From Epiperipatus broadwayi (lineage: Eukaryota; Onychophora; Udeonychophora; Euonychophora; Peripatidae), in contig JAQFVV010013077.1 in the NCBI GenBank assembly GCA_028023455.1, positions 124,001 through 188,000 of the forward strand: a stretch of 64,000 bases of DNA, read 5' to 3'. Shown here piece after piece: positions 1 through 11,421 of the stretch (positions are counted from its first letter, which is position 1; every line of letters begins with the position of its first letter). A program made the translations under genes and the position numbers. Below the pieces are notes generated by a model. That model saw only the letters and a list, made by a program, of their open reading frames with translations. It searched no databases and was not told the DNA's origin.

Positions 1-859
1 CTATAACGTGTGATTATAAGAACCCTATAGGTTGATTAATGCAATCAAGAGTTAACTTATTACCAGACAATCAAAAAATATAAAAACATACTTAGGTATT
101 TTGTATATCGGGAATCTAGAATTTTTATATTTTGTATAATGAAAATTTGGGTAGAATTATTAACCTTCAAGAATTCAGGCTGCAAATGATTAACAGTCTG
201 TTGAAAAAAGTGCCAATCCTAGTTTCACGTCCCCTAAAGAGAGATCCAACACTACTTTTTTACTTCAGGTGACCAAACCATATTCTACTTAACTTTATAG
301 AACATTGCATTATCAACTTTGTAAATTTTATAAAAATGATATATTAATAGTGGAATGCTAACCATTTAGAAAATGAAAATGTTTGGAAAAAAATTGAATA
401 ATCAAAATGGCAGATTAATTAATAAAATTTGAACATTGCAAAAAAAAAAAAAAAAAAAGCATAAAAGATGATTTATTAAATATTGAATAATAGGCAATGT
501 TGAGAGAAAGGAGAATATTACTTAAAGATTAACCACTTTAAGATTAGAGGAGTAAAAGCAGATGAAAAAGTTTGTCAGAAAACAAATAAAAATCTTATGT
601 GAAGACTGTTAAACTGAACTTTTCTAATTCCTTCTCTCATGGGTTGACATATCCGAAAATATTTCTAAAAACATTAAATATTTATATGTAATAACTTTAT
701 AAAAATAATGTTTACAACTAATATGTTTATCATTTTAGTGTAGGTATTGCTTCAATAAAAACATCCACCACTTTTTTTGATTTCTAATTAGATAATTATT
801 GACCAGATCATCTGGAACATTTATATTTTGTATAGGAAAGAAACTTCCAATATATATTA
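1..859. other. AT-rich stretch without a recognised gene
   Basis: No exon, RNA gene or mobile-element remnant is recognisable on either strand. An A tract lies at about 440-458. The stretch lies downstream of the last PTP exon found, on the minus strand. It may be intron or 3' sequence of that gene, which cannot be decided here. Confidence 0.6.
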
Positions 860-1248
860 TATCTTCTGAAATAAACAAAGGCAAAACTCTCCATACAGAT
901 TGAAAATATTATTGCGTTTTCAATTTCATTCTCACAGTTTTGTAGTAAAGTAGAGTTAAAGGGTGGCTGCTGGAGGGTTGCATTAAATCCTAAGATCTAG
1001 GTGCAGTGCTCTCAGATTCAAAGGCTCCTCACTGATTATGGCCACAAGCCAGAAACTAGTCTGGGGATATTGGATGAGTAGACACTAGATAGGGATTTTA
1101 TGCACAAGCCTTCTGGCATCCATTGATTACTCTGTTTGGCACAGAGTGGCACTACTGTATGGAGAGTTTTGCCTTTGTTTACAACAATTATGTGCTACTA
1201 CAGAGATAGTGATCATGTGATGTTTAGTGGTTTTTATCTTCTGAAATA
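860..1248 (+). mobile_element. Hammerhead-bearing retroelement, family A, with TSD
   Basis: A 361-bp insertion (874-1234) is bounded by a 14-bp direct repeat, tatcttctgaaata, at 860-873 and 1235-1248. This is the target-site duplication expected of target-primed reverse transcription. It contains a hammerhead motif (1027-1066) followed by the family A body and ends with TCATGTGATGTTTAGTGG. The first 25 or so bases (873-898) are an exact inverted copy of internal sequence at 1155-1180, so the 5' end carries a short inversion. The segment 899-990 before the ribozyme recurs at about 49520-49600, so it is part of the element. There is no ORF, so it is non-autonomous. Confidence 0.8.
1027..1066 (+). 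ncRNA. Hammerhead ribozyme motif (family A, core damaged)
   Basis: In order: CCUCA (stem I strand), CUGAUUA (core, G8 changed to U), UGGC with GCCA around loop CACAA (stem II), GAAA, then a minimal stem III (A-U, C-G, loop UA) ending in cleavage triplet GUC at 1059-1061, and UGGGG pairing back to CCUCA. The G8 substitution should abolish or strongly reduce cleavage. Confidence 0.7.
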
Positions 1249-1380
1249 CAGACTATCGAAGAATGTATAGATCCTAATTTAAGTCCCCAAAAGAAAGACT
1301 CATTATTACTTCCACTTGCTTAGATTTATCGATTGATATTTTGCAAGCCATATAAAATCTTTCCCTATTAAATACCTTTA

Positions 1381-1676
1381 TAGTATTTACAGATATGATG
1401 GATCTTGAATAATGTTTCAGGCAATATTTTAGATCATATTTATATTGTATTCTTGTTTTTTCCTGATTTAACTTTCCATTTTCTACTGCTTCATAGTAAT
1501 TGGTAATGAAAAGTTAAATCAGGAAAAAACAACTATATGATATAAATATGGTCTAATCAAATATTGCCTGAATTGCTGCTTCATACAGGAAAAAACAAAA
1601 ATACAATATAAATATGGTCTAATCAAATATTGCCTTAAACATTATTCAAGATCTACCGTATCTGTAAACACTGTAA
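1381..1676. repeat. Foldback repeat with a duplicated arm
   Basis: The left arm (about 1381-1475) is repeated in inverted orientation twice: partly at 1509-1570 and more fully at 1586-1676. The shared unit includes the rare string caggaaaaaac and a run reading tataaatatggtctaatcaa on the right arms. No ORF or family assignment. The layout (one arm against two tandem inverted partial copies) resembles the head-to-head elements elsewhere in the window. Confidence 0.7.
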
Positions 1677-2615
1677 AGATATTTAACGTTTATTCTTTGT
1701 AAATTAATAAAATCAATGTTCCTATATATTTTGATATGCAAAAATGAGATTAGAAAGAGAATCAGAAAGAGGATTGCCGAGTTTGATTACTTCAAGCTTT
1801 GTTTCACTGATATGTTGTTTATATATATATATTGCTTTTTCTAACTGCTGATTGTTCAGCACTTTACAGACAGATATACAATACATATTTGACTGATTAT
1901 CATACAGCAATGTTGAAAATATTTGAATTAAAAAAATATTAGGCAAATCATATATCAGTTACGTTTGTCAAAAATGGGCTTACATAATATTGTATTATCT
2001 GCAGTTCTGAAGTAAACATCAATAAAAAGCAGATCAGGGAAAAAACAAAAATTTGTTATATACCTTTTTTCCTTCTAACTATTGAACATTGAGTATTCTA
2101 TATTTAGGTGTGCAAAAATGAGATTACAAAACACATTAAAGAAAAAAATGCCAAATTTGATTGCTATAAGGCTTATTATATTCAAAAAAATTGTTGAAGA
2201 TATTTAGTTATTTTATTTAATAAATTTAATGACTATAATGTTTATATTTACATGTATTTTGTTAGTTCTTTTAGTGTTTGATGTTCAACTGTTGGTTTTT
2301 TTCATATTATAACACTAATAATGCTTTTAAAAAGTATGCATAACTTTTTTTAATCTGGATATGCATGCCATAATAAAATATATTATTTAATAAAAAAAAA
2401 TTATTACTGCCTACATATATCAATAAATTATATAAAATTAGGCATAAAAATCCTTAATCATAATAAGTTATGAATTTAGTCAAAGGCAATCATCAAATAT
2501 AAACAATCATATTATCTGGTAGAGAGCTATTAAAATGCTATTAACTTTTAGAGAGTGAATATGCAAAACTATCTAGGTAACAATGATTAAGATGAAGTAG
2601 AAGGTACCTAATCAC

Positions 2616-2789
2616 TGTTCTAATAATTAAAACAGGCAAAACTCTATAGTAGCGCCACCAGTGTAAGCCAGAGTAATCAATGGATGCCAGAAGGCTTGTG
2701 CATAAAATTTCTATCTAGTGCCTACTCATCCAATATCCCCAGACTAGTTTCTAGCTTGTGATCATGTGATGTTTAGTGTTCTAGTAATT
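2616..2789 (-). mobile_element. Family A hammerhead element, truncated copy with TSD
   Basis: A family A body in minus orientation (2629-2760) is joined to the family 3' terminal string gatcatgtgatgtttagtg in plus orientation. The insertion is flanked by 13-bp near-identical direct repeats (tgttctaataatt at 2616-2628, tgttctagtaatt at 2777-2789). It keeps the ribozyme's GAAA, cleavage site and 3' stem I strand at about 2728-2757, but the CUGAUGA box is gone, so it cannot be catalytic. Confidence 0.7.
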
Positions 2790-4089
2790 CAGGTGGTCTT
2801 CAACAACCATGCACTATATAATATACTCAAAGATCTTCAACTCTGAATCCATAAATCTTTCTTGAAACATTAGCAAATATATAAAATCATTATCATTTAA
2901 AGATGTAAAAATATAACAAGTAGCAGCATTTTTCATTTCGAATATCAACTGACATCTGAAAGGTAATATAAAGTGTAACAGTCTGGAGATAGCTCTTCCT
3001 ATTTTTTTTTTAGTAATGTTAAAAGACAAGGATAGAATCACCGAATTATGTTTTGCTTTAACGTAATGAAAGTTTTCCCGAGACTTCCAAAAAAAAAAAA
3101 TGGCAGTAACAAACAGTTTCTGTCTTCGGCAGTATAACACAGTTTACATATCTATTAGCGACTACAATCTATGGTTACTAAAATAAATAATTATGAGAAA
3201 GTAATAATAAATCAATTTTAATTTCTGTCATTGTCAATGATGGTTCCTACATCATAAGTTTCAATAAATTTATCGCCTTTTTTGAAGGAATTCCACTGCA
3301 GGGGTTATATAAGACACCTATCGTGTATATAATATCGGCATTCACCAAACCACATTTAAGGAGACAAACTCTAATAGGATTAAAAACTGCTTAGATTTTT
3401 TGGATTATTCTGTCCATCATCATATATGTGTTTGAATTACCAAACATTGATAAAGTGAGCAAATATTTTGCATTAATCAAAGCAAATATCTTCAGGTTTT
3501 AGAAGTTCTTAGTTATTTGAAAAACAAAAAATGAGTGCAACTGCCTCAAAAGTAACTGGATATAGCTTCGTTAACAGCCAAAATTCCCCACAGCACACCA
3601 CAGAGTAAAATATACCTTAGATCCTGGTATTGATTATTTAAACTGTTATAAATAAAGAAAAAGTATGAACTTTTGTATTTGATAGTTCTTTGATGAAGGC
3701 AGTTTTTGTAAGAGGTGCTTCTATTTACAAATCTATAAAAATTGATGGAAGGAATTTACCATTCGATACTTGCCTCATATTTTATTTTTTAAGGGAACTG
3801 GTGGGTAAATGGTCTGAAGAAGTTGAGAATAACTAACTTTTGGAGGGATGTTTACAATATCTCTCATTATTATGATTATATATCATCCAAAGTGCAAAAA
3901 TATGTATCTGAAAAAAAAAAGTTGAAAATATCAGTTAGCAGTCTAATAATAGTGAATTTACATACAAGCCCATACTGTCACTGCGTAGCTGTATTATTTC
4001 CTTTGTAATCTAGAAAGTGGGAAAAATTCTAACAAAAAATATTTTTATAAAAGCAGGACAATTCTTGCTATAGTTTATTAAGATATACA
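2790..4089. other. AT-rich stretch without a recognised gene
   Basis: No exon of the PTP gene, RNA gene or known repeat family could be identified. A 108-codon minus-strand open frame at 2814-3140 shows no family resemblance and has the runs of F and K expected of translated A/T tracts. It is not called as a gene. Confidence 0.5.
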
Positions 4090-4303
4090 TTAATTATGAA
4101 TGACCTATAAACATCACATGATCACTATTTCTTATGCTTGCTCTTAACTGTTATTAAAACAGGCAAAACTCTCTATACATATTGCCACTCAGTGCAAGCC
4201 AGAGTAATCAATGGATGCCAGAAGCCTTCTGGCATCCACTGATTATTCTGGCTTGCATTGAGTGGCAATACGTATAGAGTATTGCCTGTTTTAATTATGA
4301 ATG
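4090..4303. mobile_element. Palindromic family A element without ribozyme, with TSD
   Basis: Two family A 3' portions lie head to head and meet at about 4214, forming a palindrome (4140-4214 against 4215-4290). The whole insertion, 4103-4290, is flanked by a perfect 13-bp direct repeat, ttaattatgaatg, at 4090-4102 and 4291-4303. The left end carries the family terminal motif acatcacatgatcac. No hammerhead is retained, because both arms stop 3' of it. It must have been inserted as an already inverted unit. Confidence 0.75.
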
Positions 4304-4986
4304 GCTGAAACAGCAAATTGACAATAACGAAAATGCTTTCACAATCTATTTGATACGGTGAGCTGAATTTCTTCTTAAAATTTAAGACATGGAAAACAAG
4401 AACTGAGAATAGAACAAGCATGATTCTGAAGAACATCTTGGTATGTAAGACGAATGTCTTCTGTTAAAATTATCCAAAGATTTACTGTTATTTTTTGTCT
4501 CGTTGAAAAATAAATAATATCTCCTTATTGACAGCTAAATATTTTAGTAATTTGCTAGAAGGCAATTATGTAGTAGTTGAGTTATATTTAAAAAAGATCG
4601 GACGTGCATTGGAATTAAGTTTAAGAATTTGAAAATGAACATCAATCAAAGTAAATAGTAAACTTTCAGGCTCCATAGATCATCAAAAAAGTCTTAAACT
4701 GTTGCATCAAGATAATTACCAATCAAGATGACTCCAAAATCTATAGATAAGACATTAAAAAATTCAGCTATTGAACACATGAATGTTTATTTTAGTTCAT
4801 TGTAATTCTATATAATCTATAGATAAAATTGTTATCATTACTGAGATATGAATATATGCCAAAAAACTAATATGGTTTTGTTCAATAAAGATAAAAATGC
4901 GCCATTTAAAAATTAATGAAATGCTGCTTAATATGTCTAAGGTATGATGTGTTTATACTATAGATATTGTCTAGATATTTATATAA

Positions 4987-5227
4987 GATAAACAAATGTT
5001 ATATGTAGAGCTCGCAAAATAAGCTCTTAACAGGCTTTGAGAATATCCCCAACCCCAGCCCTCACTGATGATGCCAGTAGCAGAAACCGATCTGGGGTTG
5101 GGGATATTCTCAAAGCTTGTTAAGAGCTTATTTTGAGAGTTCTATATATAACATTTGTAAATACAAGCTTATTAAATTAGGTCATGTGATATCTGACTTG
5201 ATTTTTTTGGTAATACGATAAACAAAT
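4987..5227 (+). mobile_element. Hammerhead-bearing retroelement, family B, with TSD
   Basis: The insertion 4998-5216 is flanked by an 11-bp direct repeat, gataaacaaat, at 4987-4997 and 5217-5227. Inside are two arms of about 60 bp in inverted orientation (4998-5057 and 5093-5156) with a single hammerhead motif in the loop. It ends in GTCATGTGATATCTGACTTG, the same tail as the 37.5 kb copy. Confidence 0.8.
5060..5097 (+). ncRNA. Hammerhead ribozyme motif (family B)
   Basis: The core CUGAUGA (5065-5071) and GAAA (5083-5086) are intact. Stem II is UGC/GCA around CAGUA. Stem III is degraded (C15.2 faces A) and the triplet is AUC (5090-5092). Stem I pairs CCUCA (5060-5064) with UGGGG (5093-5097), with one G-U wobble. 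It could retain weak activity. Confidence 0.65.
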
Positions 5228-5428
5228 ATTCAGAAATAATCCTAACAAAATGATGCAGTGATAAAATGATAAATACGAAATATTGTTTATTTAATTTAAA
5301 TTATTAATTATATTAAATTGGCATTTTCAAAGTATCAACTCAAACTTTACAAAATATTCATTAGTGAACAATATAACTTAAGATAAAAATATGAAGTATT
5401 TAAATAAATTTTAAAGTCCAGGTTATAC

Positions 5429-5486
5429 CTTTGTTTGTACCATTGCCTTTCGCTGCCTACGCATTTTTAAAAGAATATTATACACA
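5429..5486 (-). CDS. PTP exon: end of catalytic domain (VQTK, Q-loop start)
   Basis: A 58-bp exon between acceptor gctgatttcag and donor AAG|gtataa. After one base finishing a split codon it reads VYNILLKMRRQRKAMVQTK, matching the PTP-PEST segment just before the Q-loop (EQY follows in the family). It ends in phase 0. The first base needs two bases from the previous exon, but the 10812 exon ends in phase 0, so a small exon must lie in between. The next exon, starting with the Q-loop glutamine, was not found in 1-5428. Confidence 0.85.
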
Positions 5487-5510
5487 CTGAAATCAGCATT
5501 TAATTTCTAA

Positions 5511-5545
5511 AAAAAAATAATAATAATAATAATATTAATAATATA
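5511..5545. repeat. AAT-type microsatellite
   Basis: An A run passes into taataataataat, then ttaataata. It lies just upstream (minus-strand sense) of the PTP exon, in the intron. Confidence 0.8.
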
Positions 5546-5801
5546 TAAAATAGTCACAAAGAAATAAGAATGAATGAAAAATAAAAATACCAATATTTTT
5601 CCTTTGATTGTGATATAAAATAAAATCCCAATTAAAACGTATACTACACATTTTACTTTTAAAAACCAAATACTGTTTGCAAATTATATGAAAAGATCTA
5701 ACATATATATAAAGAGAGAGAGAGTAAAACAACATTTAAAGAAAAATATTACCAAATTCATCACTTCCTTTATTTTGCTGTACAGTAACATTTTATATAA
5801 A

Positions 5802-5942
5802 TACAATTTATCCACTACTTCAAACACTTTTTAGGAAAAACTTTTTATTGACCTATATTCATGAACAATCTTACGTTTCAATTGTCCTGCAGTCAATAAA
5901 AGATTTTTGCTAAAAAGTGTTTAAAATAGTGGGTAAATTGTA
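5802..5942. repeat. Foldback with about 50-bp arms around a Penelope-type hairpin
   Basis: Arm 5802-5852 is matched in inverted orientation by 5892-5942 with a few mismatches. The loop contains, on the minus strand, GACTGCAGGACAATTGAAACG, a variant of the hairpin seen at Penelope-like 3' ends elsewhere in the window (31.27 and 62.62 kb). The flank ttcatcacttcctttattttg (about 5757-5777) also recurs at 62577-62597, so the two are copies of one family. Confidence 0.65.
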
Positions 5943-7157
5943 TTGAATATTTAAAGAGCTAACTGGAGGAAAGAGAATTTCTCTTCCATGAAGAAACAGA
6001 GAAGAATATTACTCATCAAGTTTTCTAAATGCTGTCTGATAAAATATCTTTTAATTAAAAATAGTTAAAACCCCATTTATAGATATATAATGGATGACGA
6101 TTGAAAATTAAAAGCTTTTACTTGGCCTTACGGCATAGACAAACAAACTCTGTTATTATAAGCCTCTTTATATATATAAATTTTAACAACAAATATTTAT
6201 GATTAAAATTATAAATCATTAGCTTTAAACACTTTCATTTCTTGAGTTAAATATTAAGAATAAAAATAATAATACAATAATGTAGGGAAAAAAATTCTTA
6301 ATTTGTGTTTACGACTCATTAAAGTTTATGGTTATATTTCTAAATTTGGGCTGCTAAAATAAATGAAGTTACTAAGGTGACAAGCAATGTCACACTATCA
6401 CCAGTACTGATCAATGTTTATTTAATTATTCATAGTACTTTACTACTTGATTACTTCAATTGTCTTCAGATAAAGAATTTAACTCACATGCACGCACATA
6501 TATATTGTTCTTTGTATCAATAATTTCAATCTCTGTAGTAAAGTTGCAATTTTTAGTGTCTATATAAATATATTGGATTATAAGGATTCCACTTTATTGT
6601 TAAAAGGTTGCCTTGACAACAGTTTGAGATTGTTGATTGTTATTGATATTGGGATTGTGTAAGTGTTGACTGGTTTTTAATGATATTGTTATATAATATG
6701 TTTTAGCAAAATCTTTCAAATCTACATGTAAATATATATTGTAACAGATTAAAAAAAAAGATGGTTAACAAAACCACTTATATATACTTAATGTAACCAC
6801 TACTCTAATGATGATGATCAAATAATCCAGTATAAATAAGATTAAGTGTAATTATATTACAAAAGTACTTATTACTTCTTTTTCTAGATTCAATTTAAAA
6901 TTAATCTTCAGACATCAAGCTTTCTAGGTAAAAAGCTTACTTCTGGAAATCTTAATACTTGCTAATCATCATTATTTTAGAATATTACCATTATCCCTGC
7001 ATGTCCCCAAGAGGATTGCATGATTCCTCAGAATTAATGGACATTAATGGCATATATTTAGAATGAATTCAAAAAGCAAAACAAATTAAACTGGTTAATA
7101 AAAAACAAATAAGCATAATTTGAAAAGTAGTAATTAATTTATTGAGCGCATAGAAAG
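5943..7157. other. Intronic AT-rich stretch, nothing recognised
   Basis: No exon or repeat family identified. A short perfect hairpin (GTGACA ... TGTCAC) lies at about 6377-6393. The missing small PTP exon should be somewhere between 5487 and 10811, but no convincing candidate was found by eye. Confidence 0.5.
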
Positions 7158-7535
7158 CATATGTAAATACTTTAAACAGTCTTTAACCTGTACTCAATGC
7201 GCTTTAAAACTCATAATAATCAAGCATGTTTTGCCGATAGATGGACCTTCCAAACCACGACACAAGATAGCGACTTTTATAAAGATAAGAGTGCCATCTT
7301 ATCTTTAACCTAAATTTCCACTTATATAGGTGAATCTGAAGCATCTTGATTTGGAAGCATAAAGTAGTTGTTTTCTCCGTTGTTTAAGTCCACTATTTCC
7401 TTTACAAATGTTACGATCTTAATGTTGGAAATTCTATAAACTATTGAAGAGTAGCAATTATTATGAATTTTAAAGCACATTGAATACAGTTTAAGCCTGT
7501 TTAAAGTATTTACATAAAGCATAATTTATAGGTTT
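7158..7535. repeat. Inverted repeat, about 75-bp arms
   Basis: Segment 7158-7228 is repeated in inverted orientation at about 7460-7530 (shared tgtaaatactttaaacag and ttcataataat). The left arm and the adjoining ttttgccgatagatgg resemble 41600-41680, which reads ttatttgccgatagaggg after similar upstream sequence. The two are therefore members of one dispersed family of unknown type. No ORF. Confidence 0.6.
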
Positions 7536-9870
7536 ATAAAAAAAAAAATAAGCTAACAATTTATTTACAATAAATAAATAAAACATGATGTTGTTGTATA
7601 AACTTTTACAATTGTTATTGGATAAATACAATACAATCCAAATATTGGAAATAAAAAATAATAATAATTATAAATATTAAAACTTAAAAGTCTTATTTAT
7701 AAATATTAAAATAAGAACATAATATAAATGTCTTAAAATTTTAAACTCTGGTTTTCTGCAGCTATCATACGTTTATTATCGGGATAAATCTTAGCTATAA
7801 CTTATGTGCAAATATTTTGTGTTGGCAAAGCAGAGGCCTAATTTCAGCTTTTAAGTTTGTTTTGTATATATGCTTGTATGATGCGCTCAGGAATAAGTTT
7901 GCATTTATTATGTTGGTCAAGATTATTTAGTTATAAAAAAAATTAAAAATATGCATTTTGTAACTAAAATTATTATCAATCTATAAAAAAAAATTATATT
8001 ACAGAAACAATACTTAATCTTAAAACTTTTATCAATCATTAATACAGCCCAGATTGATCTAATTAAAAATTTTGTAAATCTATTAAATTAAATAATTACT
8101 GGCTTATGTGAGTTTAAAATGTAATCACTGGCTTGTCTAATTAAACAAAATTCTTGGAAAATGAGTGGGTTAATTAATTAAATAGAATGCTATAAATCGA
8201 CCAATGGAGAATTATTTCTGCATTTGATTCCAGTCTTCTTTATTCTGCTGTTGATTCATTCTATTCTGCCGTGATTCTGTTTTTATACATGATTGTTACC
8301 TTGCCTGCTTAACATGTGATATCGAGAACTTCTACTAGTGGCTGTCTAAATTTATGAAAAGTTAATGTGCCACAAAATTAGTTTCACTTTCAAGTATATA
8401 GCTATAGCCATCGAATGTTTAACCTTGAATTGCTGAAAAGTCAACAATCTAGCCAATTACTACCTTCAAATATGCCGTATAAGTAAATGCAATTCTCAAT
8501 ATGCCAGAAGCAATTCTAGAACAAACTCTTATACCAAATCAAAGAAACCAATAAAAGAAGACATGGAAACTCCCATCTACATTTGCACGTACGTACATTC
8601 TAATACAACTTTTATGGAAAATAGTATTCTTTTACTAACTCCTCTCTGGACTTAAAACTTTTCTTATGAACTGTTTATTAAGACATTACCAGTAAACCAG
8701 TGATATAAGATTTTAATTTTATATCTATATCCTGGTCTGTTTTACAAGCTATGTTTTTAGTATTATTATATTTATTATTATATTAATATGTGTCTGATAT
8801 AGCTGATAGTTTGAATCTAGTTTTAAAGTTTAATCTTTTAATTTTCTTAGTAAAAGGTTTTTTTTTTGTTTGCAATAAAATTCATCTTTTTTTGTTCCCT
8901 TCATAAGGTTGAGATAAATTTATTTTTTTTAAAACAAAACACTTTCCCGACTGTTGTTAATGACTGTGCATCCTATTTTTAATGAGAAGTTTAAATTTGA
9001 ATTATAAAACAAAAGTTGTAGATTTAAATGAGATATAATTGATTTTATACTTTGTTATATATAATCCTTAATAATTCTCTAAAGATTTTTTTTTAAAATC
9101 ATGTATATATGCATACCTGATGATGTGTGCATGAATAATTTTATATGTTAGCAATTTTCTTATTTACTCCGTCATACGCATCTGAAAGTGAAAAAATAGA
9201 CATGCGTGTATGTGTGTGTATTGTATAGAGTGACTCTAGATATTTATATACCATGCAAAGTTTCTATTATATATTTTGGGTTTCCATGATTGTTTTTATT
9301 ATTCCTGCTTGAGATATTCGCAGTTATTGATATGTTAATAGATGGGTAAAGTGACTTTCCGTCCCATGATTATGTATATAATTTGGCTTTCTTACATGGA
9401 CTACTAATAGGCCAATTTATTGTGACTCCTTGTTTCTTTTCATGGTTGGATCCAATGCACTGCATATAAGCTTTGCTTGGTAATAGCCTGCATGTGTGTT
9501 CATATATATTGGAGGAAGAGTACTTGAATATTCATCGTCTGTAATGCTAATATGAAAGATATATGTATGTGCATATCTGAATAAATTGTCTAGCCTTTGT
9601 AAACTTCAGGGATTAGTAATAGTATTAAAAGTAAAATTTATGGGAAGCATAACATTTAAATTATTAGCTAGCAGATACACTAAATACTTATTTAAACCTT
9701 ACCATTGAATTGTATGCTATGTTGTTAAATTGTTAATAAATATTTTGTCAATTGTTAAATTTGTCTAACGTTTTGTTTACTGTTGTCTATTCTGGCCATT
9801 GTTATTTTGCCATAACACTCTGTTCTCCACGATCTAGTGGTGATTTTAGATATACGAGTGATGATACAGT
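7536..9870. other. Intronic AT-rich stretch, nothing recognised
   Basis: No exon, RNA gene or clear repeat. There is short TG-rich microsatellite sequence near 9205-9222. Open frames here are short and without recognisable motifs. Confidence 0.5.
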
Positions 9871-10500
9871 TATGGTAGGTTCTTGCAATTTGTATCCTCA
9901 TCACATTAGTAGATTATATTTTTCGAGTGGTATTATTCTCTGCTATTTTTCAGGTGTTGCTGGCCTGATCAATGACAATATTAACATAGGAATCAAACTA
10001 ACTGTTATGTTCTTGGTCACGATATTAAATTAATAAATAAATACACACAGTTTGTATAACTAATAACTTTTATTAACTACCAGTGTTCTCTAACATAAGA
10101 GCGATGTCACGCACTTGCTAATCTCAGTTATCGCCGCTAGGCAAAGTCTGTAATTACAAGTATTAGCCATGATAGCCATGATATGACATTTACACCTTTG
10201 GATTCTTGAATATCGTATTTTAAGGTAACACTCTAACCAACTGAGTTATTATGTCAAACGCTCTATTCTCTCAAAGATTCAGTTGGTTAGAGCATAGCCT
10301 TGAAATTTGATATTCAAGAATCTAAAGGTGTAAGTTTGACTCCTATGCTAAAATTGTCACAAGTCAGCAATACCTGAAAAAGAGCAGAGAGTAAGAGCTG
10401 TATTGTCTATTCGTGTGTTATTGCTAACAGCTGTCAATATTTGAAAAATTTAAATAAAATTCACAATTTTCTAGACATTCAACATTTAATGATAGATGAC
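9870..10500. mobile_element. tRNA-derived SINE copies, head to head
   Basis: Two tRNA-like heads face away from each other around 10255. The minus-strand copy starts near 10250 (ACTCAGTTGGTTAGAGTG, box A-like). The plus-strand copy starts near 10277 (TCAGTTGGTTAGAGCATAG) with a box B-like GTAAGTTTGACTCCTATG at about 10331. The plus copy continues into a body with GTCAGCAATACCTGAAAAAG and a tail with gatgacggaaataatcc near 10495, shared with the SINE at 28.8-29.3 kb. A further minus-strand body piece lies at 9870-9995. All are diverged. Confidence 0.6.
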
Positions 10501-10811
10501 GGAAATAATCCAACATATTATCACACCTAAAATTCCATGATCACAAACCTTCAGGCAAGTACGAAATATCTTTGTTGATTTTTATTTTGGCTGTTAACGA
10601 TGATAGTTAAATCATATTTTTAAGATTCTTAAACTTAATAAATGAAATTTATGATAATGGCTAGTTTTAATAAAATTATTGGCATATATTAATAACTATG
10701 ATACAGAATGAAAAAAAATTGGTGCATGATCATTATGTACAAATAGATAGATAAAAGCAGTTATGTCTACATATATACGTATGTGCACATAAAATAAAAA
10801 AATTGTTTTAC

Positions 10812-10878
10812 CCCAAATTTTAATAAATTCCAACAATAATCTATGACACAGATAGTTCCTGTCCGTCCGCAACCAGCA
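10812..10878 (-). CDS. PTP exon: catalytic signature AGCGRTG
   Basis: A 67-bp exon between acceptor tttttcatctag and donor GGG|gtaaaac. Its first base, T, completes the serine codon begun by AG at the end of the 22293 exon, giving HCSAGCGRTG across the junction, the PTP active-site loop with nucleophilic Cys and phosphate-binding Arg. It continues TICVIDYCWNLLKFG, very close to the PTPN12-type IDYTWNLLK segment. It ends in phase 0. Confidence 0.93.
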
Positions 10879-11004
10879 CTAGATGAAAAAATAAAAAATA
10901 ACTTTTAGTACAAACAAACACATATATTAATAAAATATTTTTCCATTGGTTGTAGCCACATATATATATATGTAATTGGGTAATTATAAACAAGATCTTG
11001 TTAT

Positions 11005-11164
11005 GAATAATATTTTTGTAGTGTAATCATCCCTACATCATTCTCACACAAGGTATAGATTGGTTTCTATCTGTTTTTAACACCTTGTGGAGGGCTATAA
11101 TCATAAAAATATGACCAAAGATAAAGCAGTCCCTATCTTGCATGACACTACAGAAATATTATTC
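11005..11164. repeat. Nested inverted repeat
   Basis: The outer arms, 11005-11024 and 11145-11164, match except at one position. Inside is a second hairpin, CACAAGGT (11047-11054) with ACCTTGTG (11082-11089). The outer-arm sequence, followed by a gactaataaaaattattaat string (about 11193-11213), recurs near 62792-62875, so this is a dispersed family. Confidence 0.65.
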
Positions 11165-11297
11165 AGAAAGTGGATAACCTCTAGTTTAATAAATGACTAA
11201 TAAAAATTATTAATACCTTATTATATGAAGTATTATAACTTGATCTTTCTTATTGCATTGCCAAATCCATATAATATTAAATTGTCTACGTTCTTTA

Positions 11298-11421
11298 TTA
11301 TTGTTTACAATGCTTTTTTACAACTTACTAACTTCTACTTATATTTACAGAGTTCTGAAGAAGATTGCTGGTGCAATCGAAACTATCATAGTGGGTTGTA
11401 AAAAAGCATTGTAAACAATAA
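11298..11421. repeat. Perfect 27-bp inverted repeat enclosing a Penelope-type hairpin
   Basis: Positions 11298-11324 and 11395-11421 are exact reverse complements over 27 bases. The 70-base loop holds TCTGAAGAA, then a six-pair hairpin GATTGC/GCAATC closed by TGGT, then GAAAC (plus strand, about 11353-11382). This order is the 3'-end motif of the Penelope-like fragments nearby and resembles a hammerhead core with one extra A. An exact 27-bp match suggests recent formation or selection. Confidence 0.8.

Noticed and set aside
2814-3140. 108-codon minus frame as a C-terminal PTP exon
   Set aside because: No resemblance to the Q-loop or PEST tail and no convincing splice sites; composition matches translated A/T runs.
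9752-10033. 93-codon plus frame
   Set aside because: Its second half is antisense to a SINE body (gttgctggcctgatc), so it is a chance frame through a repeat.
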